From positions 187,155-251,154 of the forward strand of contig NKIY01000007.1 in the NCBI GenBank assembly GCA_002256345.1: a DNA stretch of 64,000 nucleotides, in the 5' to 3' direction. Made by a program: the position numbers and the translations under genes. The DNA comes from Bradyrhizobiaceae bacterium PARB1. Its GTDB lineage: Bacteria; Pseudomonadota; Alphaproteobacteria; Rhizobiales; Xanthobacteraceae. Below, one piece after another: positions 18,242 to 25,642 of this stretch. Position 1 is the first letter of the stretch. Each line of letters starts with the position of its first letter. Under the pieces are notes generated by a model, which saw only the letters and a program-made list of their open reading frames with translations, was not told the origin of the DNA and searched no databases.

Positions 18242-18264
18242 AACCCCGCCTCACCGGCGGGGTT
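18242..18264 (+). terminator. Intrinsic terminator
   Basis: Arms AACCCCGCC (18242-18250) and GGCGGGGTT (18256-18264) are perfect, followed by TT. The hairpin lies 31 bases after the small secreted protein gene. Confidence 0.85.
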
Positions 18265-18275
18265 TTCACTTTGGA

Positions 18276-18320
18276 GCATGATCCCGAAAAGCGGATGCCG
18301 GTTTTCGGATAAGATCTTGC
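18276..18320. repeat. Rhizobial-type palindromic intergenic repeat (GCATGATC...)
   Basis: The element starts GCATGATCCCGAAAAG, has GGTTTTCGG in the middle, and ends GATCTTGC. It matches the copy at 59704-59748 in length and in most positions. This palindrome is widespread in intergenic DNA of Bradyrhizobium and relatives. Confidence 0.75.
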
Positions 18321-18342
18321 ACCGACATAAGAAAGCGTGACG

Positions 18343-18975
18343 TCAATGATCGTCGCGCTCGAACACGAATTTCGGCATTTCCCATTTCAACCGGATCGCG
18401 AGCAGACGGAATGTGAAGCCGACCACGAAGGCCGCGCCGATCACGACATCGGGGCTGAGGCCGTAGGTGATGCCGCCGATATAGATCAGTCCGGTGACAA
18501 TGGAGACGCTGGCATAGAGTTCGGCGCGAAACAGCAGCGGCACGTCGTTGCATAGCACGTCACGGATCACGCCGCCGACGCAGCCGGTGATCATGCCTGC
18601 CACCACCACGATGAGGAACGGCTGTCCCATGCTCATGGCGACATTGCAGCCCATAATGGTGAACACCACGAGGCCGATGGCGTCGAGCACCAGAAAGATG
18701 CCGTGGAAGCGGTGCACGAACTGCGCAAGCCCGATGGTCGCGAGCGCCGCTCCACCGGTCAGCAGGAGCAGATACGGGCTCTTCACCCACCACAGCGGAT
18801 AATGCCCGAGCAGCATGTCGCGCACCGATCCACCGCCGAGAGCGGTGATGCAGCCGAGCATCGCGACACCGAGCCAGTCCATCTTGCGACGGCCGGCGGC
18901 AAGCGCCGCCGTCATCGCTTCGGCAATCAGGGCAATCATCGCAAGGGGAAACAGCAGGGCTTCGGTATGGGGCAT
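18343..18975 (-). CDS. TRIC/UPF0126 family membrane channel protein
   Basis: The 210-residue integral membrane protein has about seven membrane helices built from two repeats. Each repeat has the glycine hinge and charged motif: GGGSVRDMLLG at about residues 47-57 and GGVIRDVLC at about 134-142. These are the marks of the bacterial UPF0126 family (YadS type), which is homologous to animal trimeric intracellular cation channels and conducts K+ in vitro. The physiological role is unclear. The start MPHTEALLF fits the family. It is flanked by a palindromic repeat downstream and 800 non-coding bases upstream. Confidence 0.9.
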   Translation of the reverse strand: MPHTEALLFPLAMIALIAEAMTAALAAGRRKMDWLGVAMLGCITALGGGSVRDMLLGHYPLWWVKSPYLLLLTGGAALATIGLAQFVHRFHGIFLVLDAIGLVVFTIMGCNVAMSMGQPFLIVVVAGMITGCVGGVIRDVLCNDVPLLFRAELYASVSIVTGLIYIGGITYGLSPDVVIGAAFVVGFTFRLLAIRLKWEMPKFVFERDDH

Positions 18976-19780
18976 GAATCAGCAACTTTTGAGGAGGTTG
19001 CTGTCTAGCATGGATTGGCAGAGCCCACCGCCAGTCCGCGCTGTCCTGACGAAGAGCGCTATCGACCGGCTTCGTTTGCGTGACGCGCAAGATCAAAATA
19101 GCAGCGACGCTACCTCACCCATTGATATAATTCCTACCCCACCCTATCCTCTCCCTGTCCTGTTCACGAGGGGCGCTTCTCGAGGGCGTCTTGAGAGTGG
19201 GGCAGGATACGGTGCCCGCGGCCTTGCCTCGCAAGCAGGACTCGGGAGGCCGGGGGCCACCGTCCCTCCCCATTACGAGGGGGAGCCGATAGGTCGGCTG
19301 CGACGGCACAGGCGAACGGCGGGAAAACCGTCGGGATCAACGAAACCGAAACTTCGTGAATCGAAGGAGTACGGGACGTGCCGGTGTGCGACAGAGCGGT
19401 CCTCCAGCCCAAAATCCCGTGATGGCGCGCCGAGAGGCGTTGCGATGGACGGAGGCTGACGTTTCAGCCCGAGCACATCGCATGGACGACCCGAATTGCG
19501 CTTCTTGGCGCGTCATTCCCCTCACCTTCGAGGGGGAAAACAGGGACCTCCACTTCGCGCCGCGGACGCGACAGGGACAGCGCGTGCGCGCTGCAAATTT
19601 TTCCGGACATGGCTGTTTGACAAGTTGAGATGAGGGAACGGCAAAGCCCGCGGCCGTAGCCGTGGGATGGGTTGAGCGCAGGCGCGTCAGCGCCGGAGCA
19701 AAAACCCATCGGCAGGGCCTGCCGCATCGTTCGGCCGATGGGTTTTCGCCAAGACGCTCAACCCATCCTACGGCCTCCCG
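18976..19780. other. Gene-poor, repeat-rich intergenic region
   Basis: About 800 bases hold no gene I can support. Codon structure is poor in all frames and no frame has a good ribosome-binding site with a recognisable product. The stretch 19131-19300 has the CCCTCCCC/GAGGGGGAG texture of rhizobial repeat debris, and 19665-19768 holds a well-formed nested inverted repeat. Confidence 0.6.
19665..19768. repeat. Nested inverted repeat
   Basis: Outer arms GGATGGGTTGAGCG (19665-19678) and CGCTCAACCCATCC (19755-19768) are perfect over 14 bp. Inner arms AAAACCCATCGGC (19701-19713) and GCCGATGGGTTTT (19734-19746) are perfect over 13 bp. GATGGGTT occurs in the outer and inner arms, so the element may have arisen by duplication. 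A half copy is at 12916-12952. Confidence 0.8.
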
Positions 19781-20098
19781 CTACCAATAGCGGCGACGCC
19801 AGGCACGACGCCGATAGAGACGACGGCGACGCCAAGCGCGTGGCCGCCAGTAGCGGCGACGCCACGCTCGCCTGCGCCAACCCCAGCGGCGACGACGCCA
19901 CTGCACCTGTTCCGGCTGCAGGCGATCCACATCGTCCTGCGACGCCACTGCGGGCTGAGGCGCATCGTCTTGTCGCCGATTTCCGACCGGACCGACCGGC
20001 GGCAACGGCGCGGCTTCCGCGGTGGTGAGCGTCTTTGCGACAAGCATACCGCCCGCAGCGAATGCGAGCCCGAGCTTCAGAAAATGACGGCGTTCCAT
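19781..20098 (-). CDS. Tat-signal protein with Arg/Trp-rich repetitive C-terminus
   Basis: The 105-residue product begins MERRHFLKLGLAFAAGGMLV, a twin-arginine signal (RRHFLK) followed by a hydrophobic stretch and an Ala-rich cleavage region near TAEA. A Pro/Asp-rich spacer leads to a C-terminal block (about residues 68-105) made almost wholly of Arg, Trp and Tyr in a WRRR(A/R)(W/Y) pattern. Similar short proteins occur in Bradyrhizobium with no known role. The basic aromatic block recalls membrane- or nucleic-acid-binding peptides, but that is only analogy. A folded, cofactor-bearing domain, the usual reason for Tat export, is not apparent. Confidence 0.75.
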   Translation of the reverse strand: MERRHFLKLGLAFAAGGMLVAKTLTTAEAAPLPPVGPVGNRRQDDAPQPAVASQDDVDRLQPEQVQWRRRRWGWRRRAWRRRYWRPRAWRRRRLYRRRAWRRRYW

Positions 20099-20196
20099 CG
20101 CGATCCTCCCTGAGTTCTGTCAGGACGCGAGGATCGGATCAGCGGCATGAATGGAAACTGAATATACGCAGGAACTCACTCATTCAGACGAGAAGC

Positions 20197-20898
20197 TCAT
20201 CGAAAGCCTGCTGCGTGTCCCACCACCTGGCCGTCGAGGCCGTTGAAGCCATGATAACCTCGCGCTTCGCACGGATCGCCATCGTTACGTCCGCCGCTCA
20301 ACCAGGCTACGCGGGCGCGACCGCCCGACCATTTGATGAATGGCTCGACGCCAGCCGGCGCGGTGAACTTGCAGCCGTCATTGCGGTGATGGATCACCAG
20401 CGTGCGCGGCAATGCCGAAGGCGATCCGACGATCGACATGACATTGCTGCCGCTCCCGGATTCTGCGCTGAGAAAGCCGGAGGTCAGCACCAGCGCATCC
20501 GGTCGCGCGCCGCGCGCAATCCCTTCTGCCGCCCGCTGTGTCCCGCGGCTGGTCGTCACCACCGTCACGGGCCGCTTGATCGCGGCCATGTATTGCACGG
20601 CGCTGGAGAGATCCGTTCCCGCATCCATCACAAGTACGGCGAGCCCCCGTGCTGCATAGGCGCTGCGGGTACGCACGAGCTGATTGCCCTTCAGGCCATT
20701 GATCTCGCCATGCTCGCCCGGATTGATAGCGCCGCTGCCGCCTGGCATCAGGATGACGCTTGCCCGTGGCGATGCGGGCTTGATCAGCACGGCGCGGGAG
20801 CCGGCGATAGAAACGGTCTCGTCGGCTATAGCCGCGCTGCTCGTCGATCCGACTAGCGCAGCAGCAATGACGTAGACGACCCAGGCTTGGCCTCTCAT
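20197..20898 (-). CDS. Secreted alpha/beta hydrolase-like protein
   Basis: The 233-residue protein has a signal peptide (about 1-25, ending AIA) and a small alpha/beta hydrolase core. ILMPGGSGAI (about 49-58) forms the oxyanion loop, and VTTSRGTQRAAEG (about 113-125) holds the likely nucleophile in T-S-R-G, which departs from the usual GxSxG. LVIHHRNDGC gives the late Asp, and GYHGFNGLDG near the C-terminus gives the His. The deviant elbow occurs in several uncharacterised proteobacterial families. No substrate can be stated. It stands between the Tat protein and the carboxyltransferase gene. Confidence 0.7.
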   Translation of the reverse strand: MRGQAWVVYVIAAALVGSTSSAAIADETVSIAGSRAVLIKPASPRASVILMPGGSGAINPGEHGEINGLKGNQLVRTRSAYAARGLAVLVMDAGTDLSSAVQYMAAIKRPVTVVTTSRGTQRAAEGIARGARPDALVLTSGFLSAESGSGSNVMSIVGSPSALPRTLVIHHRNDGCKFTAPAGVEPFIKWSGGRARVAWLSGGRNDGDPCEARGYHGFNGLDGQVVGHAAGFR

Positions 20899-20949
20899 CG
20901 TGCATCTCCTCGTCAGTCATCATGAAGGACAGGCGAGATCACACTGAAA

Positions 20950-20985
20950 TTCGTCAGCGCCCGCTTCTCACGCTGCGCTGACGAA
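20950..20985 (-). terminator. Hairpin terminator after the carboxyltransferase gene
   Basis: Perfect 11-bp arms TTCGTCAGCGC (20950-20960) and GCGCTGACGAA (20975-20985). On the minus strand the hairpin begins 7 bases after the stop codon and is followed by TTTCAG. Confidence 0.6.
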
Positions 20986-20992
20986 CCCTTCC

Positions 20993-22525
20993 TCACAACG
21001 GCATATTGTCGTGCTTCTTCATCGGCACTTCGACATGCTTGTCCTTCAGCATGGCCAGTGCGCGGGCGATGCGCTTGCGGGTGGAGTGCGGCATGATCAC
21101 ATCGTCGATATAGCCGCGCTCGGCCGCAACGAACGGCGACAGGAAGCGGTCTTCGTATTCCTTGGTGCGCGCGGCGATCTTCTCGGCATCGCCGATGTCC
21201 TGGCGGAAGATGATTTCCACCGCGCCCTTGGCGCCCATCACAGCGATCTGCGCGGTCGGCCAAGCATAGTTCATGTCGGCGCCGATTTCCTTCGAGGCCA
21301 TCACGTCGAAGGCGCCGCCATAGGCCTTGCGGGTGATCACAGTCACCAGCGGCACGGTGCACTGGCTATAGGCGAACAGCAGTTTGGCGCCATGCTTGAT
21401 CAGACCGCCATATTCCTGCGCGGTGCCTGGCAGGAAGCCCGGGACGTCTACGAAGGTCACGATCGGAATGTTGAAGGCATCGCAGAAACGCACGAAGCGT
21501 GCCGCTTTTCGCGAGGCATCGCTATCGAGCACACCGGCCAGAACCATCGGCTGGTTGGCGACAAAGCCCACCGTCTTGCCGGCGATGCGGCCGAAGCCGG
21601 TGACGATATTCTTCGCAAACGTGTCCGCGAGTTCGAAGAAGTCGCCCTCGTCCACGACCTTCAGGATCAGTTCCTTGATGTCATAGGGCTTGTTCGGGTT
21701 GTCGGGGATCAGCGTGTCGAGACTGTCGTCGGTGCGCTCGATATCGTCGAAGCTCGGCCATTCCGGTACGCCTTCGGTATTGTTCGACGGGAGGAAGTCG
21801 ATCAGCCGGCGCATCTGCAGCAGCGTCTCGACATCGTTCTCGAACGCGCCGTCGGCGATCGATGATTTCGTCGCATGAACGCTGGCGCCACCGAGTTCTT
21901 CCGCGGTGACGACCTCGTTGGTGACGGTCTTCACGACGTCGGGGCCGGTGACGAACATGTAGCTGGTGTTCTTCACCATGAAGATGAAGTCGGTCATGGC
22001 CGGCGAATAGACGTCGCCGCCGGCGCAAGGTCCCATGATGACGGAGATCTGCGGGATCACGCCCGACGCCTGCACATTGCGGCGGAAGACGTACGAATAT
22101 CCCGCGAGCGCCGCGACGCCTTCCTGGATGCGCGCGCCGCCGGCGTCATAGAGGCCGATGATCGGCGCCCGCGCCTTCATCGCCATGTCCTGAATCTTGG
22201 TGATCTTCAGCGCATGGGTCTCGGACAGCGAGCCGCCGAACACGGTAAAATCCTTGGCGAAGACGAAGATCTTGCGGCCATTGACCGTGCCCCAGCCGGT
22301 GACGACGCCGTCGCCCGGAATCTTGGACTTTTCCATCCCGAATTCCACCGAGCGGTGTTCGACGAACATGTCGAATTCTTCGAAGGATCCCTTGTCCAGC
22401 AGCAATTCGATACGCTCGCGGGCGGTCAGCTTGCCCTTCGAGTGCTGCGACTCGATGCGCTTCTCGCCACCGCCGAGTTTTGCGCCGGCGCGGCGCGCTT
22501 CGAGCGTATCCAGGATCTCTTTCAT
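20993..22525 (-). CDS. pccB: Propionyl-CoA carboxylase beta chain (carboxyltransferase)
   Basis: The 510-residue subunit transfers carboxyl groups from carboxybiotin to propionyl-CoA, giving methylmalonyl-CoA, in a complex with a biotinylated alpha subunit. Two crotonase-like halves are visible. The acyl-CoA oxyanion glycines lie in [18 protein letters not shown] and the biotin-side glycines in [11 protein letters not shown]. The conserved [12 protein letters not shown] and [15 protein letters not shown] stretches are intact. Length and sequence fit PccB better than AccD or methylcrotonyl carboxylase, though another short acyl-CoA remains possible. pccA is not in view. Start [15 protein letters not shown] matches the family. 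Confidence 0.93.
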   Translation of the reverse strand: MKEILDTLEARRAGAKLGGGEKRIESQHSKGKLTARERIELLLDKGSFEEFDMFVEHRSVEFGMEKSKIPGDGVVTGWGTVNGRKIFVFAKDFTVFGGSLSETHALKITKIQDMAMKARAPIIGLYDAGGARIQEGVAALAGYSYVFRRNVQASGVIPQISVIMGPCAGGDVYSPAMTDFIFMVKNTSYMFVTGPDVVKTVTNEVVTAEELGGASVHATKSSIADGAFENDVETLLQMRRLIDFLPSNNTEGVPEWPSFDDIERTDDSLDTLIPDNPNKPYDIKELILKVVDEGDFFELADTFAKNIVTGFGRIAGKTVGFVANQPMVLAGVLDSDASRKAARFVRFCDAFNIPIVTFVDVPGFLPGTAQEYGGLIKHGAKLLFAYSQCTVPLVTVITRKAYGGAFDVMASKEIGADMNYAWPTAQIAVMGAKGAVEIIFRQDIGDAEKIAARTKEYEDRFLSPFVAAERGYIDDVIMPHSTRKRIARALAMLKDKHVEVPMKKHDNMPL

Positions 22526-22700
22526 GTGCTCCAGCCCGTCAATTCACGTGTTTTCGCCCGCCCTTGCGGCGGGGTTTGAGGGCCGTTCTAGCATGCGGTT
22601 TTCGGCCGTGGAAACGCCCATCCGCATGGCTGGAAACCGTTGAAAATGCATGGCAACGCCGCACGCATTGCCTATATCCGGATCAGTCAGGGAGGCAGGC

Positions 22701-23162
22701 ATGGCGAATATCACCATCAACGAGAATAGCGGCGCAGCCACCGGCGGGGTTCGCGATTTGCTGCGCTGGGAGGGCGTCACCCTCTTTATTGGCATGACGC
22801 TGTTCTATTGGATTTCCGGCGCATCCTGGCTGAATTACGCGCTAGTCTTCTTCGTTCCGGATCTCGCCTTTCTGGCCTACCTGGCGGGCCCCCGCATCGG
22901 CGCCGGCGTCTACAACGCGACCCACGCCACCATCGGACCTCTGCTGCTGGTGCTGTTCGGTCTCGTGACCGCCGAGCCATTGCCGGGGTCGCTCGCCATC
23001 ATCTGGCTCGCCCATATCGGCTTCGACCGGATGCTCGGCTACGGCCTGAAATACGAGACGGGCTTCCGCTTCACCCATCTCGGCCGCATCGGCAAGGACG
23101 CCGCGGCCGAGCCAGCCGCGAAAGTCAATCCGACCACCGGCAACCAGATCAAGGCAGTGTAA
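22701..23162 (+). CDS. DUF4260-type small membrane protein
   Basis: The 153-residue protein has a hydrophilic N-terminus and about four membrane helices, including LFIGMTLFYWISGASWL (27-43), YALVFFVPDLAFLAYLAG and HATIGPLLLVLFGLV. The sequence PDLAFLAYLAGPRIGAGVYN and the later HIGFDRMLGYGLKY match the DUF4260 family, whose role is unknown. GGGAGGCAGGC before the ATG at 22701 fixes the start; an in-frame ATG at 22650 would add 17 residues without support. It is divergent from pccB and convergent with the DHPON-hydrolase-like gene. Confidence 0.85.
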   Translation: MANITINENSGAATGGVRDLLRWEGVTLFIGMTLFYWISGASWLNYALVFFVPDLAFLAYLAGPRIGAGVYNATHATIGPLLLVLFGLVTAEPLPGSLAIIWLAHIGFDRMLGYGLKYETGFRFTHLGRIGKDAAAEPAAKVNPTTGNQIKAV

Positions 23163-23203
23163 CGGCCAGGCGCGGGATTTTTGTTCACGCGTCTCGAAGG
23201 AAG

Positions 23204-23237
23204 CGGGAGAGCGCATGCCATAGACAGCGCTCTCCCG
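23204..23237. terminator. Hairpin between convergent genes
   Basis: Arms CGGGAGAGCGC (23204-23214) and GCGCTCTCCCG (23227-23237) are perfect over 11 bp. It sits midway between the DUF4260 gene and the convergent hydrolase gene. No T-run follows on either strand, so efficient termination is uncertain. Confidence 0.55.
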
Positions 23238-23257
23238 ACGGCTCTAGCCGCACATCG

Positions 23258-24595
23258 TCATGCGAGCGTTTCGTCCAGCCAGTCGAAGATGCGGGCACAC
23301 GACAGCCGGCTCGCACCGACCTGGCAATGCGCTCCCGCACCTTCGGCTTTGGTAAAGCGGATCATGGTCTTGCGGCAGGTCAGGTGATCGAACAGTTGCT
23401 GTGGCTGGCCTTTGAAGAACAGGTCGTCTTCCGGATCCAGCACCAGCGTCGGGCAACTGATCTTTTCCGCGATGCCGTCCTTCACATTGAAGTCCAGCGC
23501 CTTGGCGAAATAGCCGCGCGGCGTCTTGGCGCCTGTGGCCCACATGCCATGGGTGATGGCCCAGCGCGAGGTCGGCGATGCCTTCATCGCGGCTTCGAGC
23601 GCACGATCGACCTCCGGCGCATGCTCCGCGCGCAGCGATGCGTCGAAGGCATCGTATTTGTCGGGCGGGACGCGCGCCGCAGCCCGGTGAACCGCGCCGT
23701 AATCGTAGAGGCCGTCATTGGCAACCAGCGCGGCAAGACGCTTCTCGAAGGCCGCCGCACGCGGCGCGAGCACGCCGCCGAGGCTGATGCCCATATACGC
23801 AATCTTTTTCGGATCGATCCCCGGCTGCTTCAATGCAAAGTCGACCACCGGCGTGATGACCTTCTCCCAGTCCGGACGGAACACGAGCCCTTCACGATGC
23901 AGAGGCCCATATTGTCCCGGCCCGTCGAATGCCAGCACGTTGTAGCCACGCTCGACACCGGCACGCGCGCCCGAGAAGTGCATCTCTTCGACCGAGCCGT
24001 CAAAGCCCGTATGCATGATCAGCGTCGGTCGCGGACGACCTGAGTCATCGACGAGATGCAGGTATCCCGGCAGCGTGGTGTTTTCATAGGGAATCTCGAC
24101 ATGCTTGATCGGCTGGTCGTGTAGCGCCGCGCTCTGCTTGTAAGTTTCTACCGACAGCTGGTAGGCGCGCGCCACCCGCGGGTCCTTAGGGTTGGCATGG
24201 AGGAAGAACTCGGACGCAAAGTAATAGGTGCTGGCACGCAGAAAGCTGTCCCGGGCGCTGACCCGGTGGCCGCGTGCAAGCTGATCGGTCCCCTCCCTGG
24301 CGACCTTGTCGGCGGTCGCGTTCCACTCGTTGTACCAACTGTCGTAGTCGCCGGCCTTGATGCGGGACGACGTCGCCAGCACCTCCCCGAACAGCGAACC
24401 ACCATATTCCCCCGTACCGAAAAGCCGCAGGGTCTCAAACCAGAATTGGACGTCATCCGGGAACAGCGGTGGCTTTGCCGCCGGCGGCATCGGCGCGGTC
24501 GCCGCCGGTGGGGTGGTCTGGGCGGCGGCATACGTGGTGGTGGTGGCCACGGCGGCCAGCGATACCCCGAGCTCCAAAAGTGTCCTGCGATCCAT
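23258..24595 (-). CDS. Exported alpha/beta hydrolase, pseudooxynicotine-hydrolase-like
   Basis: The 445-residue protein starts MDRRTLLELGVSLAAVATTT, a twin-arginine-like signal with an Ala/Pro-rich cleavage region up to about residue 45. A helical N-terminal domain (about 45-170) precedes the hydrolase core. The nucleophile elbow is GISLGG (about residues 267-272), the acid is in LDPEDDLFF, and the His is in GAGAHCQ. Helical cap plus core resembles the 2,6-dihydropseudooxynicotine hydrolase and FrsA-like group that cleaves C-C or ester bonds. The ATG at 24595 is right because GGAGG lies 5' to it; the TTG at 24607 overlaps that site. It is divergent from a tetR gene that likely controls it. 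Confidence 0.82.
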   Translation of the reverse strand: MDRRTLLELGVSLAAVATTTTYAAAQTTPPAATAPMPPAAKPPLFPDDVQFWFETLRLFGTGEYGGSLFGEVLATSSRIKAGDYDSWYNEWNATADKVAREGTDQLARGHRVSARDSFLRASTYYFASEFFLHANPKDPRVARAYQLSVETYKQSAALHDQPIKHVEIPYENTTLPGYLHLVDDSGRPRPTLIMHTGFDGSVEEMHFSGARAGVERGYNVLAFDGPGQYGPLHREGLVFRPDWEKVITPVVDFALKQPGIDPKKIAYMGISLGGVLAPRAAAFEKRLAALVANDGLYDYGAVHRAAARVPPDKYDAFDASLRAEHAPEVDRALEAAMKASPTSRWAITHGMWATGAKTPRGYFAKALDFNVKDGIAEKISCPTLVLDPEDDLFFKGQPQQLFDHLTCRKTMIRFTKAEGAGAHCQVGASRLSCARIFDWLDETLA

Positions 24596-24652
24596 GGGTT
24601 CCTCCAAATTGTTTATTGGCGCTCGCTAAAATGGCATGTGAAACCTACTAAC

Positions 24653-24666
24653 GCAAATTAATTTGC
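24653..24666. promoter_or_regulatory. Probable TetR-type operator
   Basis: GCAAATTAATTTGC is a perfect 14-bp palindrome, flanked by TAAC and ATTA that extend the symmetry with one mismatch. It lies 14 bases before the start codon of the tetR gene, inside the 85-base divergent spacer with the hydrolase gene. That is the usual position of a TetR autoregulatory site controlling both genes. Confidence 0.7.
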
Positions 24667-24680
24667 ATTAAGGAAGACCC

Positions 24681-25241
24681 ATGACGGGGAAAACTCGACC
24701 CGGTGGACGGACTGCCCGGACCAAAGAAGCGGTCTTCGAGGCCGTCGCCGCCCTGATCGCAGAGCGCGGATATGACAACATCGCCATGACCGACATCGCA
24801 GAACGCGCGGGCGTTGCCGCCACGAGCCTCTATCGCCGCTGGGGCGACGTGCGCGTACTGGTGCTGGAAGTGGCGGTGGAAGAGTTGATGCGCGAGCGTC
24901 CCCTACCCGACACCGGATCGCTTCGCGGTGACCTGAGTGCCTGGGGCCGCTCGGTCGCCGCGGGTCTCAACAGTCGTGAAGGCTCGTCATTCTTTCGCGC
25001 ACTCGTCGCAACGATGATGCCTGCAGGCACAGACGAAACGGCGCGCTCCGCAGCACTGACGCCGCGAAGCAAGCAGATCTCAACGATGCTCGCGCGCGCG
25101 AGAGAGCGCGGAGAGAAAACGCCCTCGACGGCCGAAGTACTGGATCACCTGCTATCACCACTCTATGTGCGTGCGCTGTTTGGCGCCCCCGCCGACGAAG
25201 CCTTCGCGGAGAGGCTGGTTGAGCGGCTGATTGCCCGATAA
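24681..25241 (+). CDS. TetR/AcrR family transcriptional regulator
   Basis: This 186-residue protein has an N-terminal helix-turn-helix (about residues 14-60) with the family core IAERAGVAATSLYRRWGD. The C-terminal ligand-binding domain resembles the TetR_C_11 type, with LLSPLYVRALFGAP near the end. It should repress its own gene and the divergent exported hydrolase gene through the palindrome at 24653-24666. The inducer is unknown but may be a substrate of the hydrolase. GGAAGACCC before the ATG supports the start at 24681. Confidence 0.92.
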   Translation: MTGKTRPGGRTARTKEAVFEAVAALIAERGYDNIAMTDIAERAGVAATSLYRRWGDVRVLVLEVAVEELMRERPLPDTGSLRGDLSAWGRSVAAGLNSREGSSFFRALVATMMPAGTDETARSAALTPRSKQISTMLARARERGEKTPSTAEVLDHLLSPLYVRALFGAPADEAFAERLVERLIAR

Positions 25242-25375
25242 CAACGCGCTCCGCGCCAGATTATCCCGACGGGCCGCAACATGCTTCGGCTCGCGGATGC
25301 AATCTCCCGATAGACCGGGACGGCCAACTTGATGAAAACTCCAAATGTATAGCGTCGAGCGAGCTGCCAGTTGAT

Positions 25376-25642
25376 CTAACGCGCGCGCCCCGAAAGCCTC
25401 AGCACGAAGACGAGAACCTCGGCCACTGCCTTGTAGAGTTCTTCCGGTATTTCGTCGCCGAGCTCGATATTGGAGAGCGCACCGGCGAGCACCTCATTCT
25501 CCTCGATCGGGATGTCGTGCGCCTTGGCGACTTCGATGATCTTTTCGCCAACCGCCCCGCGGCCCTTGGCAGTGACCCGCGGCGCCCCGGTCTTGTCGTA
25601 ATGGAGCGCAACGGCAAGCGCGCGTTTCGGTTGCACGATCAT
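25376..25642 (-). CDS. FlhB C-terminal-domain-like protein (FlhX/YlqH type)
   Basis: The 88-residue protein matches only the cytoplasmic C-terminal domain of FlhB/YscU, the substrate-specificity switch of flagellar and type III export. It begins MIVQPKRALAVALHYD, so the part right after the NPTH autocleavage site is present, while NPTH itself and all membrane helices are missing. VTAKGRGAVGEKIIEVAKAHDIPI and IPEELYKAVAEVL are clearly FlhB-like. Its ATG overlaps the TGA of the FliK-like gene by four bases, so the two are translationally coupled. A FliK-FlhB-C pair outside a flagellar cluster recalls YlqG-YlqH of Bacillus. Its role is not settled. Confidence 0.88.
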   Translation of the reverse strand: MIVQPKRALAVALHYDKTGAPRVTAKGRGAVGEKIIEVAKAHDIPIEENEVLAGALSNIELGDEIPEELYKAVAEVLVFVLRLSGRAR

